From assembly GCF_000012305.1 (NCBI RefSeq), contig NC_007204.1:2170001-2234000 (forward strand): 64,000 nt of DNA, given 5' to 3'. This DNA comes from Psychrobacter arcticus 273-4 (GTDB lineage: Bacteria; Pseudomonadota; Gammaproteobacteria; Pseudomonadales; Moraxellaceae). Below the pieces are notes generated by a model. That model saw only the letters and a program-made list of their open reading frames with translations, did no database searches and was not told where the DNA came from. Below, one piece after another: positions 44,478 through 53,502 of this stretch. The position numbers were made by a program, and so were the translations under genes. Numbering within the stretch: position 1 is the first letter of the stretch; each line of letters opens with the position of its first letter.

Positions 44478-46166
44478 TTATAATGACTGTAAAAATGCAC
44501 TCAATTCAGCACGCCCTTGTTTATCAAGCATCAGCACTTTTTGCTGCTGTTTTTTTGCTTCACCGCCATGCCACAGTACCGCTTCCATCAGCGTACGGGC
44601 ACGTCCATCATGTAAAAACGTCGCTTGTGGATCAACGGTTTGGGCAAGTCCAATCCCCCATAAAGCGGGGGTACGCCACTCATAAGAGTTGGCTAAAAAC
44701 TCAACCTGCAAGTTTTTTGGTGGCAGTTTGCCAGCGATGGTGCGATCCGCAAGGTCATCACCCATGTCATGCAACAATAAATCGGTATAAGGATAAATTA
44801 CTTGTCCATGCTGCTCAAGATGGTCATCAGCCGTTTTTGGTAGCTGATATCTTGGCGTATGGCAGCTTTGGCAGCCCATATCGTAAAAACGTTTTTTGCC
44901 TGCTAATACCAATTTATCATCAGCATTACGGCGATGCGGTACTGCCAAATTGCGCGTATAAAACTCTACAAATTTTGCCACTTCATCATTGACTTCAACC
45001 GCAGGCTTACCATTACCTTGCTCATCAGCGCCTGTTATCGCATTGACACAAGCGGTTTGTGTTGGCATACATGATTCATGTGGACGAATATTTGAGGTTA
45101 AACCCATATCTTCATTAAAGGCACTCTGATTTTGGGCAATCAGTTTTGTTTGCCCTGCTTTCCAGCCAAAGCGACCTAATCCTACCTTTCCGGTTTTCGG
45201 ATCCATGACCCAATTGAATTTACCTTTGATATCATTGCTATTTTTATGATTGCTAGCCGCTTGTTTTTTAATATCAGCATCAGGTATTTGTTCGAGCAGC
45301 CCAAGCCCAATCATAGGTAAAGCAACACGTGGCGATACCATGAGCTCCTCATCAAACGCACCATAACCTGGATTGGTTAAGTTAAAGGTCGGCGCGCGCA
45401 AGGTTTCGATATGCCCATCAGCAAAGCTAATCGGCTTGTCTGTCCACTGCACGGCTATCCTTGCTTCTGCCGGCACGCCTTGAATACCACGGTCTTGCAA
45501 TTGACCACCGTACATAGGATGAGCAACCTTCTCAATGAGTGAGTCCTTTAACTGCTGACGCTGCCCATCAGTAGTCGCTGGCATCGCCAAACGAATGAGC
45601 AAACTGTCGGCATCGTCATCAGCGTTCATCGGAGCATGACCACGACCATCTTTTACATGACATGACTGGCAGGCGGCAACGTTAAATAACGCCCCAAGAC
45701 CATCACGGCTATCGGTACTCGCCGGAGCAATCACCCACGGCTGACGGAAAAATGCATTACCAATAAAGAATGAGCCTTTACGAGATGCGGTGATATTTGA
45801 TGAAGGTTTAGAGTAGCTCTCACTACTGGTAATGCTGATACCCGTATCACCGCCTTGCTTGATTTCCTGCGGATCAAAACTTACAAGCTGCTGCATAGGT
45901 ACGCCTGCTAGGGCTTCAATCGTCTGAACGCGCTCAGGAGTCAATACCTGAGATTGTGAGTGTTCTTTAATTTTGCTGTTATTTTCAGCAGCATTATCAG
46001 TCACGTCTTTGGTTGGCTTACAGGCAATGATTGACAGGGCACATACGAGCGCTAGCGATAGTTTTAATGGCGCAGATATGGTTGTAGACGTTGTTATAGA
46101 CTTGGATATAAAAGAAGAACAAAACGCGGGAAGTGACTTGGCTTTAAAAACTTTCTGAATGTGCAT
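44478..46166 (-). CDS. Di-haem oxidoreductase family lipoprotein
   Basis: 562 residues. Lipobox SIIAC (about 45-49), then two c-type haem sites, CQSCHVKDGRGH in the N-terminal half and CQSCHTPRYQ in the C-terminal half, with MTRNL-like GLTSNIRPHES and FLHDGRARTLMEAVLWHGGEA near the end. This family (di-haem oxidoreductase, formerly DUF1111) neighbours imelysins in iron loci. The ATG at 46166 has TAAGG upstream. The longer frame from 46241 is read from the MITE-like element and is not a real start. Confidence 0.88.
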   Translation of the reverse strand: MHIQKVFKAKSLPAFCSSFISKSITTSTTISAPLKLSLALVCALSIIACKPTKDVTDNAAENNSKIKEHSQSQVLTPERVQTIEALAGVPMQQLVSFDPQEIKQGGDTGISITSSESYSKPSSNITASRKGSFFIGNAFFRQPWVIAPASTDSRDGLGALFNVAACQSCHVKDGRGHAPMNADDDADSLLIRLAMPATTDGQRQQLKDSLIEKVAHPMYGGQLQDRGIQGVPAEARIAVQWTDKPISFADGHIETLRAPTFNLTNPGYGAFDEELMVSPRVALPMIGLGLLEQIPDADIKKQAASNHKNSNDIKGKFNWVMDPKTGKVGLGRFGWKAGQTKLIAQNQSAFNEDMGLTSNIRPHESCMPTQTACVNAITGADEQGNGKPAVEVNDEVAKFVEFYTRNLAVPHRRNADDKLVLAGKKRFYDMGCQSCHTPRYQLPKTADDHLEQHGQVIYPYTDLLLHDMGDDLADRTIAGKLPPKNLQVEFLANSYEWRTPALWGIGLAQTVDPQATFLHDGRARTLMEAVLWHGGEAKKQQQKVLMLDKQGRAELSAFLQSL

Positions 46167-46208
46167 AGAGTACCTTAGTTCCATTATAGAACCATTAAAA
46201 TCGCGTGC

Positions 46209-46346
46209 TATAGTCGGTGAAAAATAATATCGATACAACACGTACTACTGGTGCAAATTTTTCTTGCTTGCTGTGCCTACGCAGACAGAGGCTGCAAAAA
46301 ATTTACACCAGCAATACGGTAGCGACTTTAAAGTATTTCAACTATA
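46209..46346. repeat. MITE-like element, 138-bp class, copy 5
   Basis: 138 bp, TATAGTCGGTGAAAAA to TTTCAACTATA. It lies between the Fur-like box at 46474 and the start codon of the di-haem gene at 46166, so it is probably in the 5' untranslated region. Confidence 0.93.
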
Positions 46347-46473
46347 TAATTTTTTTATTGCTAGTCGATAAGTCGCAGCGGCACACTGACTTATCTGGCT
46401 ATTTTAATACGCTATAAAAAAACACGGTGCCAAGCAAAATTGACAACATATTTATTATACCTACATTATTTTC

Positions 46474-46494
46474 TTATGAAAATAATTCTCATTC
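46474..46494. promoter_or_regulatory. Fur-like box upstream of the di-haem oxidoreductase gene
   Basis: ATGAAAATAATTCTCATTC resembles the Fur consensus of alternating AAT/ATT hexamers. It lies about 310 bases upstream of the start at 46166, behind a MITE-like element. Binding is inferred, consistent with iron regulation of this cluster. Confidence 0.5.
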
Positions 46495-46565
46495 ACTGTT
46501 AGCGACTCATCAGGCATTATCGATCAACGTCATGCTCGCTGTTAAGCCAGTCATCTCATAACAAG

Positions 46566-48008
46566 TTAAAACTGCGAACCTGCATCTAAATTGTCAATAC
46601 CGACGGCTTTTGCGGCATTTTCAATACCAGCTGTCAGCTCTTGCAGACTTGTGATACTGGTTTCAATCCAGCCGCGACGCTTGTTTTGCTCTTCAGCAGT
46701 CACACCTTGTTTGATCCCCTGACCCACAGTTGCAATCATTTGATCAATTTTGATATTTTCTTTTTCGCCTTTTTCAACAATCACATTAAAGGCAGCTTCT
46801 ACTTTTGCAAAATCAGCAGCCAATTTATCAGCCGCTTCTGTATTGCCCGTATCGACAAGGTAATTCTTCAGCCCATAACCGCCTATTGTTTTGCCCGCGA
46901 CTGTTTTGTAATCACCATTAAAGACATTCTGGATACCGCGAGCGTTATTGGCGTAGCTTAAGTGCGTCAAGTCACTAAAGCACTCATGTTCATCTTCGGT
47001 AGAACCGGTGACAAATGCCACTTGTATACGATCAGAGGCAAGCTCTCCAAGCGCTAAGCTACCCATTTGATACATGATTTGGTGCAGGCTATTTTTGTCC
47101 TTACGGGCCATTATGTCACTACGCAAGGTGTTTTCACTGTCAGGCTGCCATTCTGCTTCCATTGCAGTCAAATCATCAACCAACAGCTGAGTTGCCGCTT
47201 TTAAGTACTGACCTCGGCGCTCACAAACGCTAGCCTCAGGATTTTTGCTCTCACCACTGGTGCATTGACCATCTGTCGTGAGGTAATCACTGAATGGACG
47301 ATTACCGGCACCTTCGGCAACGCCGTTGGTATCTTGACCCCATAACATAAACTCAATCGCATGGTAGCCTGTGGTCACATTGGCTTCACTACCACCTATC
47401 TCAGTCATCTCTGCGAGCAGCTCAGGCGTGATGGTGCTAGTATCTTGCTTGATACTACCAACCGTAATGCTATCGCTGTTGATGATATTGTCTTGGCTGT
47501 TATATTTACCTTCATAATTCGTGCTGACGTAATCGATCAAGGCTTCATCTAATGGCCAAGCATTTACCTGCCCTTCCCAGCTGTCAGTGCTAGCAATTTT
47601 ACGTTGCTCATTGGCAGTCACAAAACCTTCATCAAATCTAAATACTTCAGTCTGTGAGTAGGGTTGGCGCGCTGCTTTATAAGCGGCTTTTGCGGCATCC
47701 AAATTTGCTTGCGTCGGAGTTTCTACATAAGTATTGACTGCTGTCTGTAAAATTTTTGCCGTTTCTAAAGCATCCTTATAAGCGGCATGCGCCATATCGG
47801 CATAACTAATCAGCAAGCGATCCATATGAGCTTGACCAGCTGCTGACGAGGTTTTGCTACCTGTTTTTTCAGCGGTTTCAACTGGCGTATCTGCGGTCGC
47901 TTTTTCATCAGACTGTTTGCTACAACCTGACACCATCAATATCCCTGCCAGTGCAGCAGCTAAAGTAGTCGGTAAAATTTTACGGCTTGTCACTGTCGTG
48001 ATATTCAT
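46566..48008 (-). CDS. Imelysin-family lipoprotein (iron-regulated protein A type)
   Basis: 480 residues. Lipobox MVSGC (about 25-29), Thr/Glu-rich linker, then the imelysin bundle with TTGYHAIEFMLWGQDTNG (GxHxxE iron-binding motif) and a C-terminal NNARGIQNVFNGDYKT segment. The cysteines CTSGESKNPEASVC probably form a disulphide. Known relatives bind iron in the periplasm or outer membrane. First gene of the leftward iron cluster; a Fur-like box lies about 320 bases upstream with a MITE between. Confidence 0.92.
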   Translation of the reverse strand: MNITTVTSRKILPTTLAAALAGILMVSGCSKQSDEKATADTPVETAEKTGSKTSSAAGQAHMDRLLISYADMAHAAYKDALETAKILQTAVNTYVETPTQANLDAAKAAYKAARQPYSQTEVFRFDEGFVTANEQRKIASTDSWEGQVNAWPLDEALIDYVSTNYEGKYNSQDNIINSDSITVGSIKQDTSTITPELLAEMTEIGGSEANVTTGYHAIEFMLWGQDTNGVAEGAGNRPFSDYLTTDGQCTSGESKNPEASVCERRGQYLKAATQLLVDDLTAMEAEWQPDSENTLRSDIMARKDKNSLHQIMYQMGSLALGELASDRIQVAFVTGSTEDEHECFSDLTHLSYANNARGIQNVFNGDYKTVAGKTIGGYGLKNYLVDTGNTEAADKLAADFAKVEAAFNVIVEKGEKENIKIDQMIATVGQGIKQGVTAEEQNKRRGWIETSITSLQELTAGIENAAKAVGIDNLDAGSQF

Positions 48009-48071
48009 AGGTGTCCTTGATGGGCTACAACAAAATAAAGAAGAGATAAGATAAATCTTTCACATCGGTAC

Positions 48072-48233
48072 TATAGTCGGTAGTCGGTAGTCGGTGAAAA
48101 GTAATATCGATACAACACAACACAACACGTACTACTGGTGCAAATTTTTCTTGCTTGCTGTGCCTACGCAGACAGAGGCTGCAAAAAATTTACACCAGCA
48201 ATACGGTAGCGACTTTAAAGTATTTCAAATATA
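48072..48233. repeat. MITE-like element, 138-bp class, copy 6 (expanded)
   Basis: 162 bp. The left end has three TAGTCGG units in place of one, and the ACAAC unit near 48113 is also repeated. The right end is CAAATATA. It lies between the Fur-like box at 48327 and the imelysin start codon, i.e. in the leader. Confidence 0.9.
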
Positions 48234-48326
48234 GCTTGATTATAGATACTAGCAATTATCAGTTTGCTATTAAAAACTGGAAAAAATAGATATCCGCAAA
48301 ATAAATGCATGGGAATTATAATGTTA

Positions 48327-48343
48327 TTGATAACTATTATCAA
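48327..48343. promoter_or_regulatory. Fur-like palindrome upstream of imelysin
   Basis: TTGATAACTATTATCAA: perfect 7-bp inverted repeat with CTA centre, of the form expected for Fur. It lies 318 bases upstream of the imelysin ATG. Role inferred. Confidence 0.55.
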
Positions 48344-48377
48344 ATATAACTTCTTAATAAAAGACAGAATTTATGCG

Positions 48378-48414
48378 AAAAAAAAGGCCAGCTTTATGCT
48401 GACCCTTTTTTTGA
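48378..48414 (-). terminator. Terminator of the OmpA-like lipoprotein gene
   Basis: GG(C)CAGC / GCTG(A)CC stem flanked by A- and T-runs; on the minus strand eight T follow. 28 bases past the stop codon. Confidence 0.75.
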
Positions 48415-48441
48415 TATTGATTATTAGCTAATCATTTAAAA

Positions 48442-49095
48442 TTAACGAACGCTTTGTGGTGCGTTAACTGTTAACTCAACACGGCGGTTTTGTTGACGAC
48501 CATATTCAGAGTTGTTATCTGCTACAGGGCGAGATTCACCATAAGCAACTACATTGATACGGTTAGAAGCTACGCCACGTGCACTTAAGTAGTTCGCTAC
48601 TGCATAAGCACGGTCACGTGATAACTTCATGTTATAAGCATCAGTACCCTTGCTGTCTGTATGACCAGCAATAGTGATGGTGTTTTGGTTGTACTCATTC
48701 ATCGTCGCGGCAAGTTTATCAAGCGTCGGCTTAAATGAGTTGTTCAAAGTCGCGTCATCAAACGAGAACGTGATGCTTCCTGGCATAACTAGGTCAATGT
48801 TACCATTGGCATTTGGTGTAACCGTTACACCAGTACCAGCCATTTGCTGCTCAAGTTGTTTTGCTTGACGCTCCATGTAGTAACCAACGCCAGCGCCAAT
48901 AGCAGCACCAATAGCAGCATCACGACCAGTTTTTTCACCACCAGTGGCTTTTGAGATAGTCGCGCCACCAGCTGCACCAGCTAAAGCGCCGATAGCAGTT
49001 TTGTTAAGACGTTGTTGTCCAGTGCTAGGATCAGTCACACAGCCAGTAAGAACCAAGCCTGAAGCGATTGCTGCAACCATTAATGTATTACGCAT
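48442..49095 (-). CDS. OmpA-family lipoprotein (YiaD-like)
   Basis: 217 residues. Lipobox LTGC (about 16-19), a glycine-zipper segment (GALAGAAGGATISKATGG ... AAIGAAIGAGVGYYM) and an OmpA C-terminal domain with TIAGHTDSKGTDAYN, LSRDRAYAVANYLSARG and YGESRPVADN...GRQQNRRVELTV, which binds peptidoglycan diaminopimelate. Anchors the outer membrane to the wall. Own promoter and terminator. Confidence 0.94.
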   Translation of the reverse strand: MRNTLMVAAIASGLVLTGCVTDPSTGQQRLNKTAIGALAGAAGGATISKATGGEKTGRDAAIGAAIGAGVGYYMERQAKQLEQQMAGTGVTVTPNANGNIDLVMPGSITFSFDDATLNNSFKPTLDKLAATMNEYNQNTITIAGHTDSKGTDAYNMKLSRDRAYAVANYLSARGVASNRINVVAYGESRPVADNNSEYGRQQNRRVELTVNAPQSVR

Positions 49096-49403
49096 AATAT
49101 GTCCTCTTATTAAGTTAAAAAAATAATTGTACTTTTATGATAGACGCTAATGACAAATTAGCCATTAACCATATTGTTTGGGTGTTCTTTGGGTACTCAT
49201 AGACACTGAAAGTATTATGGCAATCTCATGCTAATTCTGTGTAATATTTTGTCATATCTATGTATGAGAAGTGCATAAGTGTTTATAAATTGCGCTTTGT
49301 TACATTCATAATTTTCTATCGCAAGTCACGTTTATAGCCGTACACTCTATTCTTTTCTGCTAAAATCATTCAGCAATATTACAACAATAAAAGTAAGTAC
49401 TCT

Positions 49404-49513
49404 ATGACTCAAACGCTGTTTTGTTGGCAGGCAGTGCGAAAGTCCAAAAAGGGAATAACCCTGCATTAAAAGGCAAAAATATCGAAGAAGCAAAGCGTGC
49501 TTGTGCGCTATAG
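49404..49513 (+). pseudogene. Short gene remnant cut by a MITE fragment
   Basis: ATG ACT CAA at 49404, then after a one-base shift the frame AVLLAGSAKVQKGNNPALKG continues with EEAKRACAL and stops in the TAG of the MITE end at 49511. It looks like the start of a gene truncated by the insertion. Gene family not recognised. Confidence 0.4.
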
Positions 49514-49559
49514 TCGGTGAAAAGTAACATCGATACAACAGGTACTACTGGTGCAAATT
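49509..49559. repeat. MITE-like element, truncated copy (51 bp)
   Basis: Only the first arm, TATAGTCGGTGAAAAG to GGTGCAAATTG, remains; the core and right arm are missing. Confidence 0.8.
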
Positions 49560-49609
49560 GTTACGATTGACTGGGCTAAAAGCGCCAGCCTACGATAGCC
49601 CATATTAAG

Positions 49610-49813
49610 TTGAGAGTCGCGTTTCAACTATATCTTGATATACCTGATGATTTATTTTTTGGCATTAAAGAAGCTGGCTACGAAAACGATGAGGCGATTA
49701 AAGCACAAATGTTTGATTGGGTAGCGCACATTTGGCAACAAAAAGAGCAGCGTATCAGCACCATGTTGGCTGAGTTTGAAACCAATCCCAAATCTGACTA
49801 TCAGAGCAATTGA
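49610..49813 (+). CDS. Small hypothetical protein
   Basis: 67 codons with no cysteines: a short N-terminal beta-like stretch (FQLYLDIPDD), then FGIKEAGYENDEAIKAQMFDW and a helical end rich in Glu/Gln. Starts at TTG at 49610 with no strong ribosome-binding site. Could be the C-terminal remains of a longer gene. No family recognised. Confidence 0.4.
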   Translation: MRVAFQLYLDIPDDLFFGIKEAGYENDEAIKAQMFDWVAHIWQQKEQRISTMLAEFETNPKSDYQSN

Positions 49814-49994
49814 AACGACAGAATTTTGTCAAAAAAGATAAACGGCAAAATACCAAATTATAATGGTTGATGGCTTGTTTTTTGGCGTTATTCATTGATA
49901 ATGTGGATAAGCATTAGAACGCTTTGTTGATTTAGTCGTGATTGGTGTAACACCACTTATGACTGCTGCCATTTATTACTTATAAGGACTGACT

Positions 49995-51110
49995 GTGCCC
50001 GCCTCTTCTTCTACTCGCCCGCCTATAGAGTCAACGTCCACGCTCAATCAGTCCTCAGCAGGCTTCGAACGACCAACAGGGTTACCAGAGTCTCCGCCTG
50101 TAAGACCGAAGCGTCCTAAGCCAAATCGTTTAAAGCTCACTTATGATATCGTGATGATCATAGCCATCAGTATTGATTTATTGCTAATCAGTACTGATGC
50201 TATTTTGATGAGTACTTTTAGTAGCGACGCGGCAAATTGGCTTGGAATTTCTAATCAGCTGCACTGGTACCAAAGTAACATCCATGATTCATTACGTACC
50301 GTGGGTGGCTTTTTTACCTTGTTTTTGATTGCAGAGCTGCTATTACGCTGGGCAATTGCCATCAAAGAAAAAATCTATTACCGTTGGTTCTTTTTCCCTT
50401 TTGTACACTGGTATGAGGTATTGGGCTGTTTTCCGCAATTGCGTGCGCTGCGATTATTTCGCGTTGTGATTATTGGACGACGCCTATATCAGCTGGGTTA
50501 TCAAGTATTGCCGCAGCCATGGATCAATAGAATCAACTTCTATATCGATGTAGTATTGGAAGAGTTGTCTGACCGTGTCATTTTAACGACCATTCAGACC
50601 TTTCGGCAGGAGCTTACAGACCCTAAGAGACAAAAATCGTTTATCGACTCCACCATCTCGCGCAATCGTACTGAGATTGAAGCCGCCATACTGTCATTAC
50701 TGCGTAAAGAGCTAACGCCAAAGCTACAAGCACTGACCAAGTCAGCAGGTGGCGGCGCTATCATCGCTAGTGAAGTGGGCAGTGCGATCCAAGAAGGGCT
50801 TGCCAACACGCCGGAATTGCGCCGCTATCTGCGCATGATACCTATTGCGGGTAGCTTGATTGAATCACAGTTACAACATGTGGGTCATAATATTGGTGAA
50901 AACGTGGTTTATGCGCTCAACGAGCGGCTACTTGATGCTGAACGTCTTGATGCATTGATGGTCGCTATCGCCAGTGGTATCGCTCAAATCAATACAGACA
51001 ATCCGGCATTGGACCATCTCATTGCTAGCATTATCGATGATGGTCTGACAGAATTTGAAGCGCAAATAAAAGTTCAACAGTGGAAGCATCAAGATTTACT
51101 TAAATTATAA
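49995..51110 (+). CDS. Polytopic membrane protein with a voltage-sensor-like segment
   Basis: 371 residues. Disordered Ser/Pro-rich start (about 1-45), then membrane helices at about 48-72, 104-126 and 130-150, and a basic helix RALRLFRVVIIGRRLYQLG resembling an S4 segment of ion channels (Arg every three or four residues). The rest is a long helical cytoplasmic part (FIDSTISRNRTEIEAAIL, LTKSAGGGAIIASEVGSAIQEG). No pore motif is seen. I do not recognise the family with confidence. The start is GTG at 49995, with AAGGA six bases upstream. Precedes minC by 77 bases, so co-expression is possible. Confidence 0.72.
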   Translation: MPASSSTRPPIESTSTLNQSSAGFERPTGLPESPPVRPKRPKPNRLKLTYDIVMIIAISIDLLLISTDAILMSTFSSDAANWLGISNQLHWYQSNIHDSLRTVGGFFTLFLIAELLLRWAIAIKEKIYYRWFFFPFVHWYEVLGCFPQLRALRLFRVVIIGRRLYQLGYQVLPQPWINRINFYIDVVLEELSDRVILTTIQTFRQELTDPKRQKSFIDSTISRNRTEIEAAILSLLRKELTPKLQALTKSAGGGAIIASEVGSAIQEGLANTPELRRYLRMIPIAGSLIESQLQHVGHNIGENVVYALNERLLDAERLDALMVAIASGIAQINTDNPALDHLIASIIDDGLTEFEAQIKVQQWKHQDLLKL

Positions 51111-51187
51111 AGCTTTAAAATAATGATTTAATAAGAAAAACATCGCCACGAATACAGCATCATGACCAATTTTTGAGGATTTAGATT

Positions 51188-52066
51188 ATGACCATTGCAG
51201 ACAATAACAACCATATCGACACGGCGTCAGCCACGCCTGCTTTAGCCTTTTATGGCAAAATGCTGACCTTTTCACGGGTGCAGTTTAATACAGATGATTT
51301 CGTGGCGATTGCTGCTCAATTGCAAAGCACGCTGAGTAATAAGAGCAGTCATATTCCTGTGTTGATTGATAGCGAGGTTGAACAGGATCTATCAAAATTA
51401 GTAGAGCTGCTGTGGTCTTGGGGTTTGCAGCCTATCGGCGTGGTGACAGGTCTACTTGACGCGCAAGCACGCGACTTACGCTTGGCAATATTCCCAGCAG
51501 ACGGCAAACGTATTGAGCGCATTTTACCCAGTAAAAAAGTGGTAACGCAGCTAAGCCAAGTCGCTACCTCTACAACGGCTGCTACTGATAATTGCAAGCC
51601 TAAAACGGATAACATGGACGCTCATCAAGCGCTACAAACAAGCGCAGATACCGAAGCCGATTTGTCTGTAGAAACTGCAGAGACCCTCATCAGTGCTGAG
51701 CATATTACCAGCCTTATCTATGATCAAATGCTGCGTTCAGGACAAAGCCTCAATCATGTCGGTGGCGATTTGATTTTGACCAACAGTGTCAATAGTGGCG
51801 CTGAAGCCATCACGGATAATAATTTGCACGTTTATGGTCGTGCTCAAGGGCGCTTGGTCGCAGGTGCTACTGGCGATAAAGACGCACGCATTTTTTGCCA
51901 AATCTTTAACCCCTCCCTTGTGTCAGTCGCCGGTACCTATTGTTTACGCGACAATCTGCCTGAGCATGTGATTGATAAATCGGTAGAGGTGCGATTTTTA
52001 GAAAGTCAGGGCTTGGTGTTCACCTTGATGGATGAGTCTCAAATCAATAAAGGCGTCAAAGCATAA
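51188..52066 (+). CDS. minC: Septum site-determining protein MinC
   Basis: 292 residues. N-terminal FtsZ-interacting domain (LAFYGKMLTFSRVQFNTDD), a Thr/Asp-rich linker of about 45 residues, then the MinC C-terminal beta-helix domain (VGGDLILTNSVNSGAEAI, HVYGRAQGRLVAGATGDKDARIFCQIF). GAGGATT precedes the ATG. MinC inhibits FtsZ polymerisation at cell poles together with MinD. About 620 bases, containing two MITE-like elements, separate it from minD. Confidence 0.93.
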   Translation: MTIADNNNHIDTASATPALAFYGKMLTFSRVQFNTDDFVAIAAQLQSTLSNKSSHIPVLIDSEVEQDLSKLVELLWSWGLQPIGVVTGLLDAQARDLRLAIFPADGKRIERILPSKKVVTQLSQVATSTTAATDNCKPKTDNMDAHQALQTSADTEADLSVETAETLISAEHITSLIYDQMLRSGQSLNHVGGDLILTNSVNSGAEAITDNNLHVYGRAQGRLVAGATGDKDARIFCQIFNPSLVSVAGTYCLRDNLPEHVIDKSVEVRFLESQGLVFTLMDESQINKGVKA

Positions 52067-52075
52067 CTATTTATC

Positions 52076-52213
52076 TATAGTCAAAATACCCTAAAAACGC
52101 CACGGTACTGCTGGTATAAATTTTTTGCTGCCTCTGTCTGCGTAGGCACAGCAAGCAAGAAAAATTAATACCAGTAGTACATAATGTATCGATATGACTT
52201 TTTACTGACCATA
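52076..52213. repeat. MITE-like element, diverged 138-bp copy
   Basis: 138 bp, TATAGTCAAAATAC to GACCATAG, ten bases after minC. The arms differ (CTGGTATAAATTTTT and ATTAATACCAG), but the core is intact. An early-diverged copy. Confidence 0.9.
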
Positions 52214-52342
52214 GATATTGTTACGTTTAAAAGGTAAATGTATCAAAAACTGTTCTAATTTATATTGTAGTAAGTTTATTTAACAAAACTGCGCTATGAT
52301 GAATTTGTAGCTCTGCCACTATCTACCACACCTGTGCGCGTA

Positions 52343-52480
52343 TATAGTTGCAATACTTTAAAGTCGCTACCGTATTGCTGGTGTAAATTTTTTGCCGCCT
52401 CTGTCTGCGTAGGCACAGCAAGCAAGAAAAATTTGCACCAGTAGTACCTGTTGTATCGATATTACTTTGCACCGACTATA
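52343..52480. repeat. MITE-like element, 138-bp class, copy 7
   Basis: Exactly 138 bp, TATAGTTGCAATAC to CACCGACTATA. It is the second element in the minC-minD gap; the intervening and flanking bases (52214-52342 and 52481-52687) are AT-rich with no gene seen. Confidence 0.93.
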
Positions 52481-52687
52481 TATCAGTCAGCTAATCGCTT
52501 AATTTTATATCTTAGCCGTTTGTATGCTTTAATAGAGACTTGCTATAAGTTCTGCTATATTTATGCTAGGCTTACGCTCGCAAAGCGTATATATACGGTG
52601 TATGGACGACCAGAAAATATACTTTTTTATAATATATATGCGGTTTTATATAATAAATATCTCATCAATTCATAGGAGTGTGCCATT

Positions 52688-53500
52688 GTGGCGAAGATTG
52701 TTGTAATCACTTCGGGTAAAGGCGGTGTGGGTAAAACCACGACCAGTGCTTCTTTTGCCGCCGGTTTAGCATTACGTGGCTATAAGACAGTTGTTATCGA
52801 TTTTGATGTAGGCTTGCGTAATCTAGACTTGATTATGGGCTGCGAAAATCGGATTGTTTATGACTTTGTCGATGTTATCAATGGTAACGCACGCCTATCA
52901 CAAGCGCTTGTCAAAGATAAGCAATTGGAAAATCTCTACATCCTGCCTGCCAGTCAAACGCGTGATAAAGATGCGTTAACAGACGAAGGTGTGGCAGAGA
53001 TTATGGAAGAGCTTTCCAAGCAATTCGATTACATTATTTGCGACTCACCTGCAGGTATCGAACGCGGCGCGCAGCTGGCCATGTATCATGCGGATGAAGC
53101 CATCATCGTCACCAACCCTGAAATCTCATCAGTACGTGACTCAGATCGTATCATTGGTATCTTGCAAAGCCAGACCAAAAAGGTGGCTGAAAACCAAGGT
53201 TCTGTACGTGAGCATCTGATTATCACACGCTACAATGCAGAGCGCGCAGCGGCTAATGAGATGATGGATATTGAAACCATCTCAAATGACATCTTAAAAG
53301 TACCATTACTTGGCGTTGTTCCTGAAAGCCATTCCGTGCTGGAAGCCTCTAACCACGGTGAGCCCGTGATTCACTATACCGACTCTATAGCTGGTCAATG
53401 TTATGATGATATTGTCGCTCGATTCTTAGGTGAAGAGCGTCCGTTACGTCATATTGATGTGAAGAAAAAGAGTCTATTACAGCGCTGGTTTGGGGGTTAA
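52688..53500 (+). CDS. minD: Septum site-determining ATPase MinD
   Basis: 270 residues. Deviant Walker [31 protein letters not shown], Walker B-like [17 protein letters not shown] and the C-terminal amphipathic membrane-targeting helix ([10 protein letters not shown]). ATP-bound MinD dimerises on the membrane, recruits MinC, and is cycled by MinE. Start is GTG at 52688, with TAGGAG upstream. minE starts three bases after its stop. Confidence 0.97.
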
Positions 53501-53502
53501 TA

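Noticed and set aside
44483..44992. 169-codon plus-strand frame opposite the di-haem gene
   Set aside because: Antisense to the haem-binding coding region, no family resemblance.
49347..49538. Minus-strand frame beginning MYRCYFSPTIA
   Set aside because: The N-terminus is the translated MITE end (the same YYFSPTI peptide occurs at other copies) and the rest is the reverse of a gene remnant.
52451..52675. Plus-strand frame beginning MYRYYFAPTI before minD
   Set aside because: Read from the MITE end into AT-rich spacer with no ribosome-binding site.
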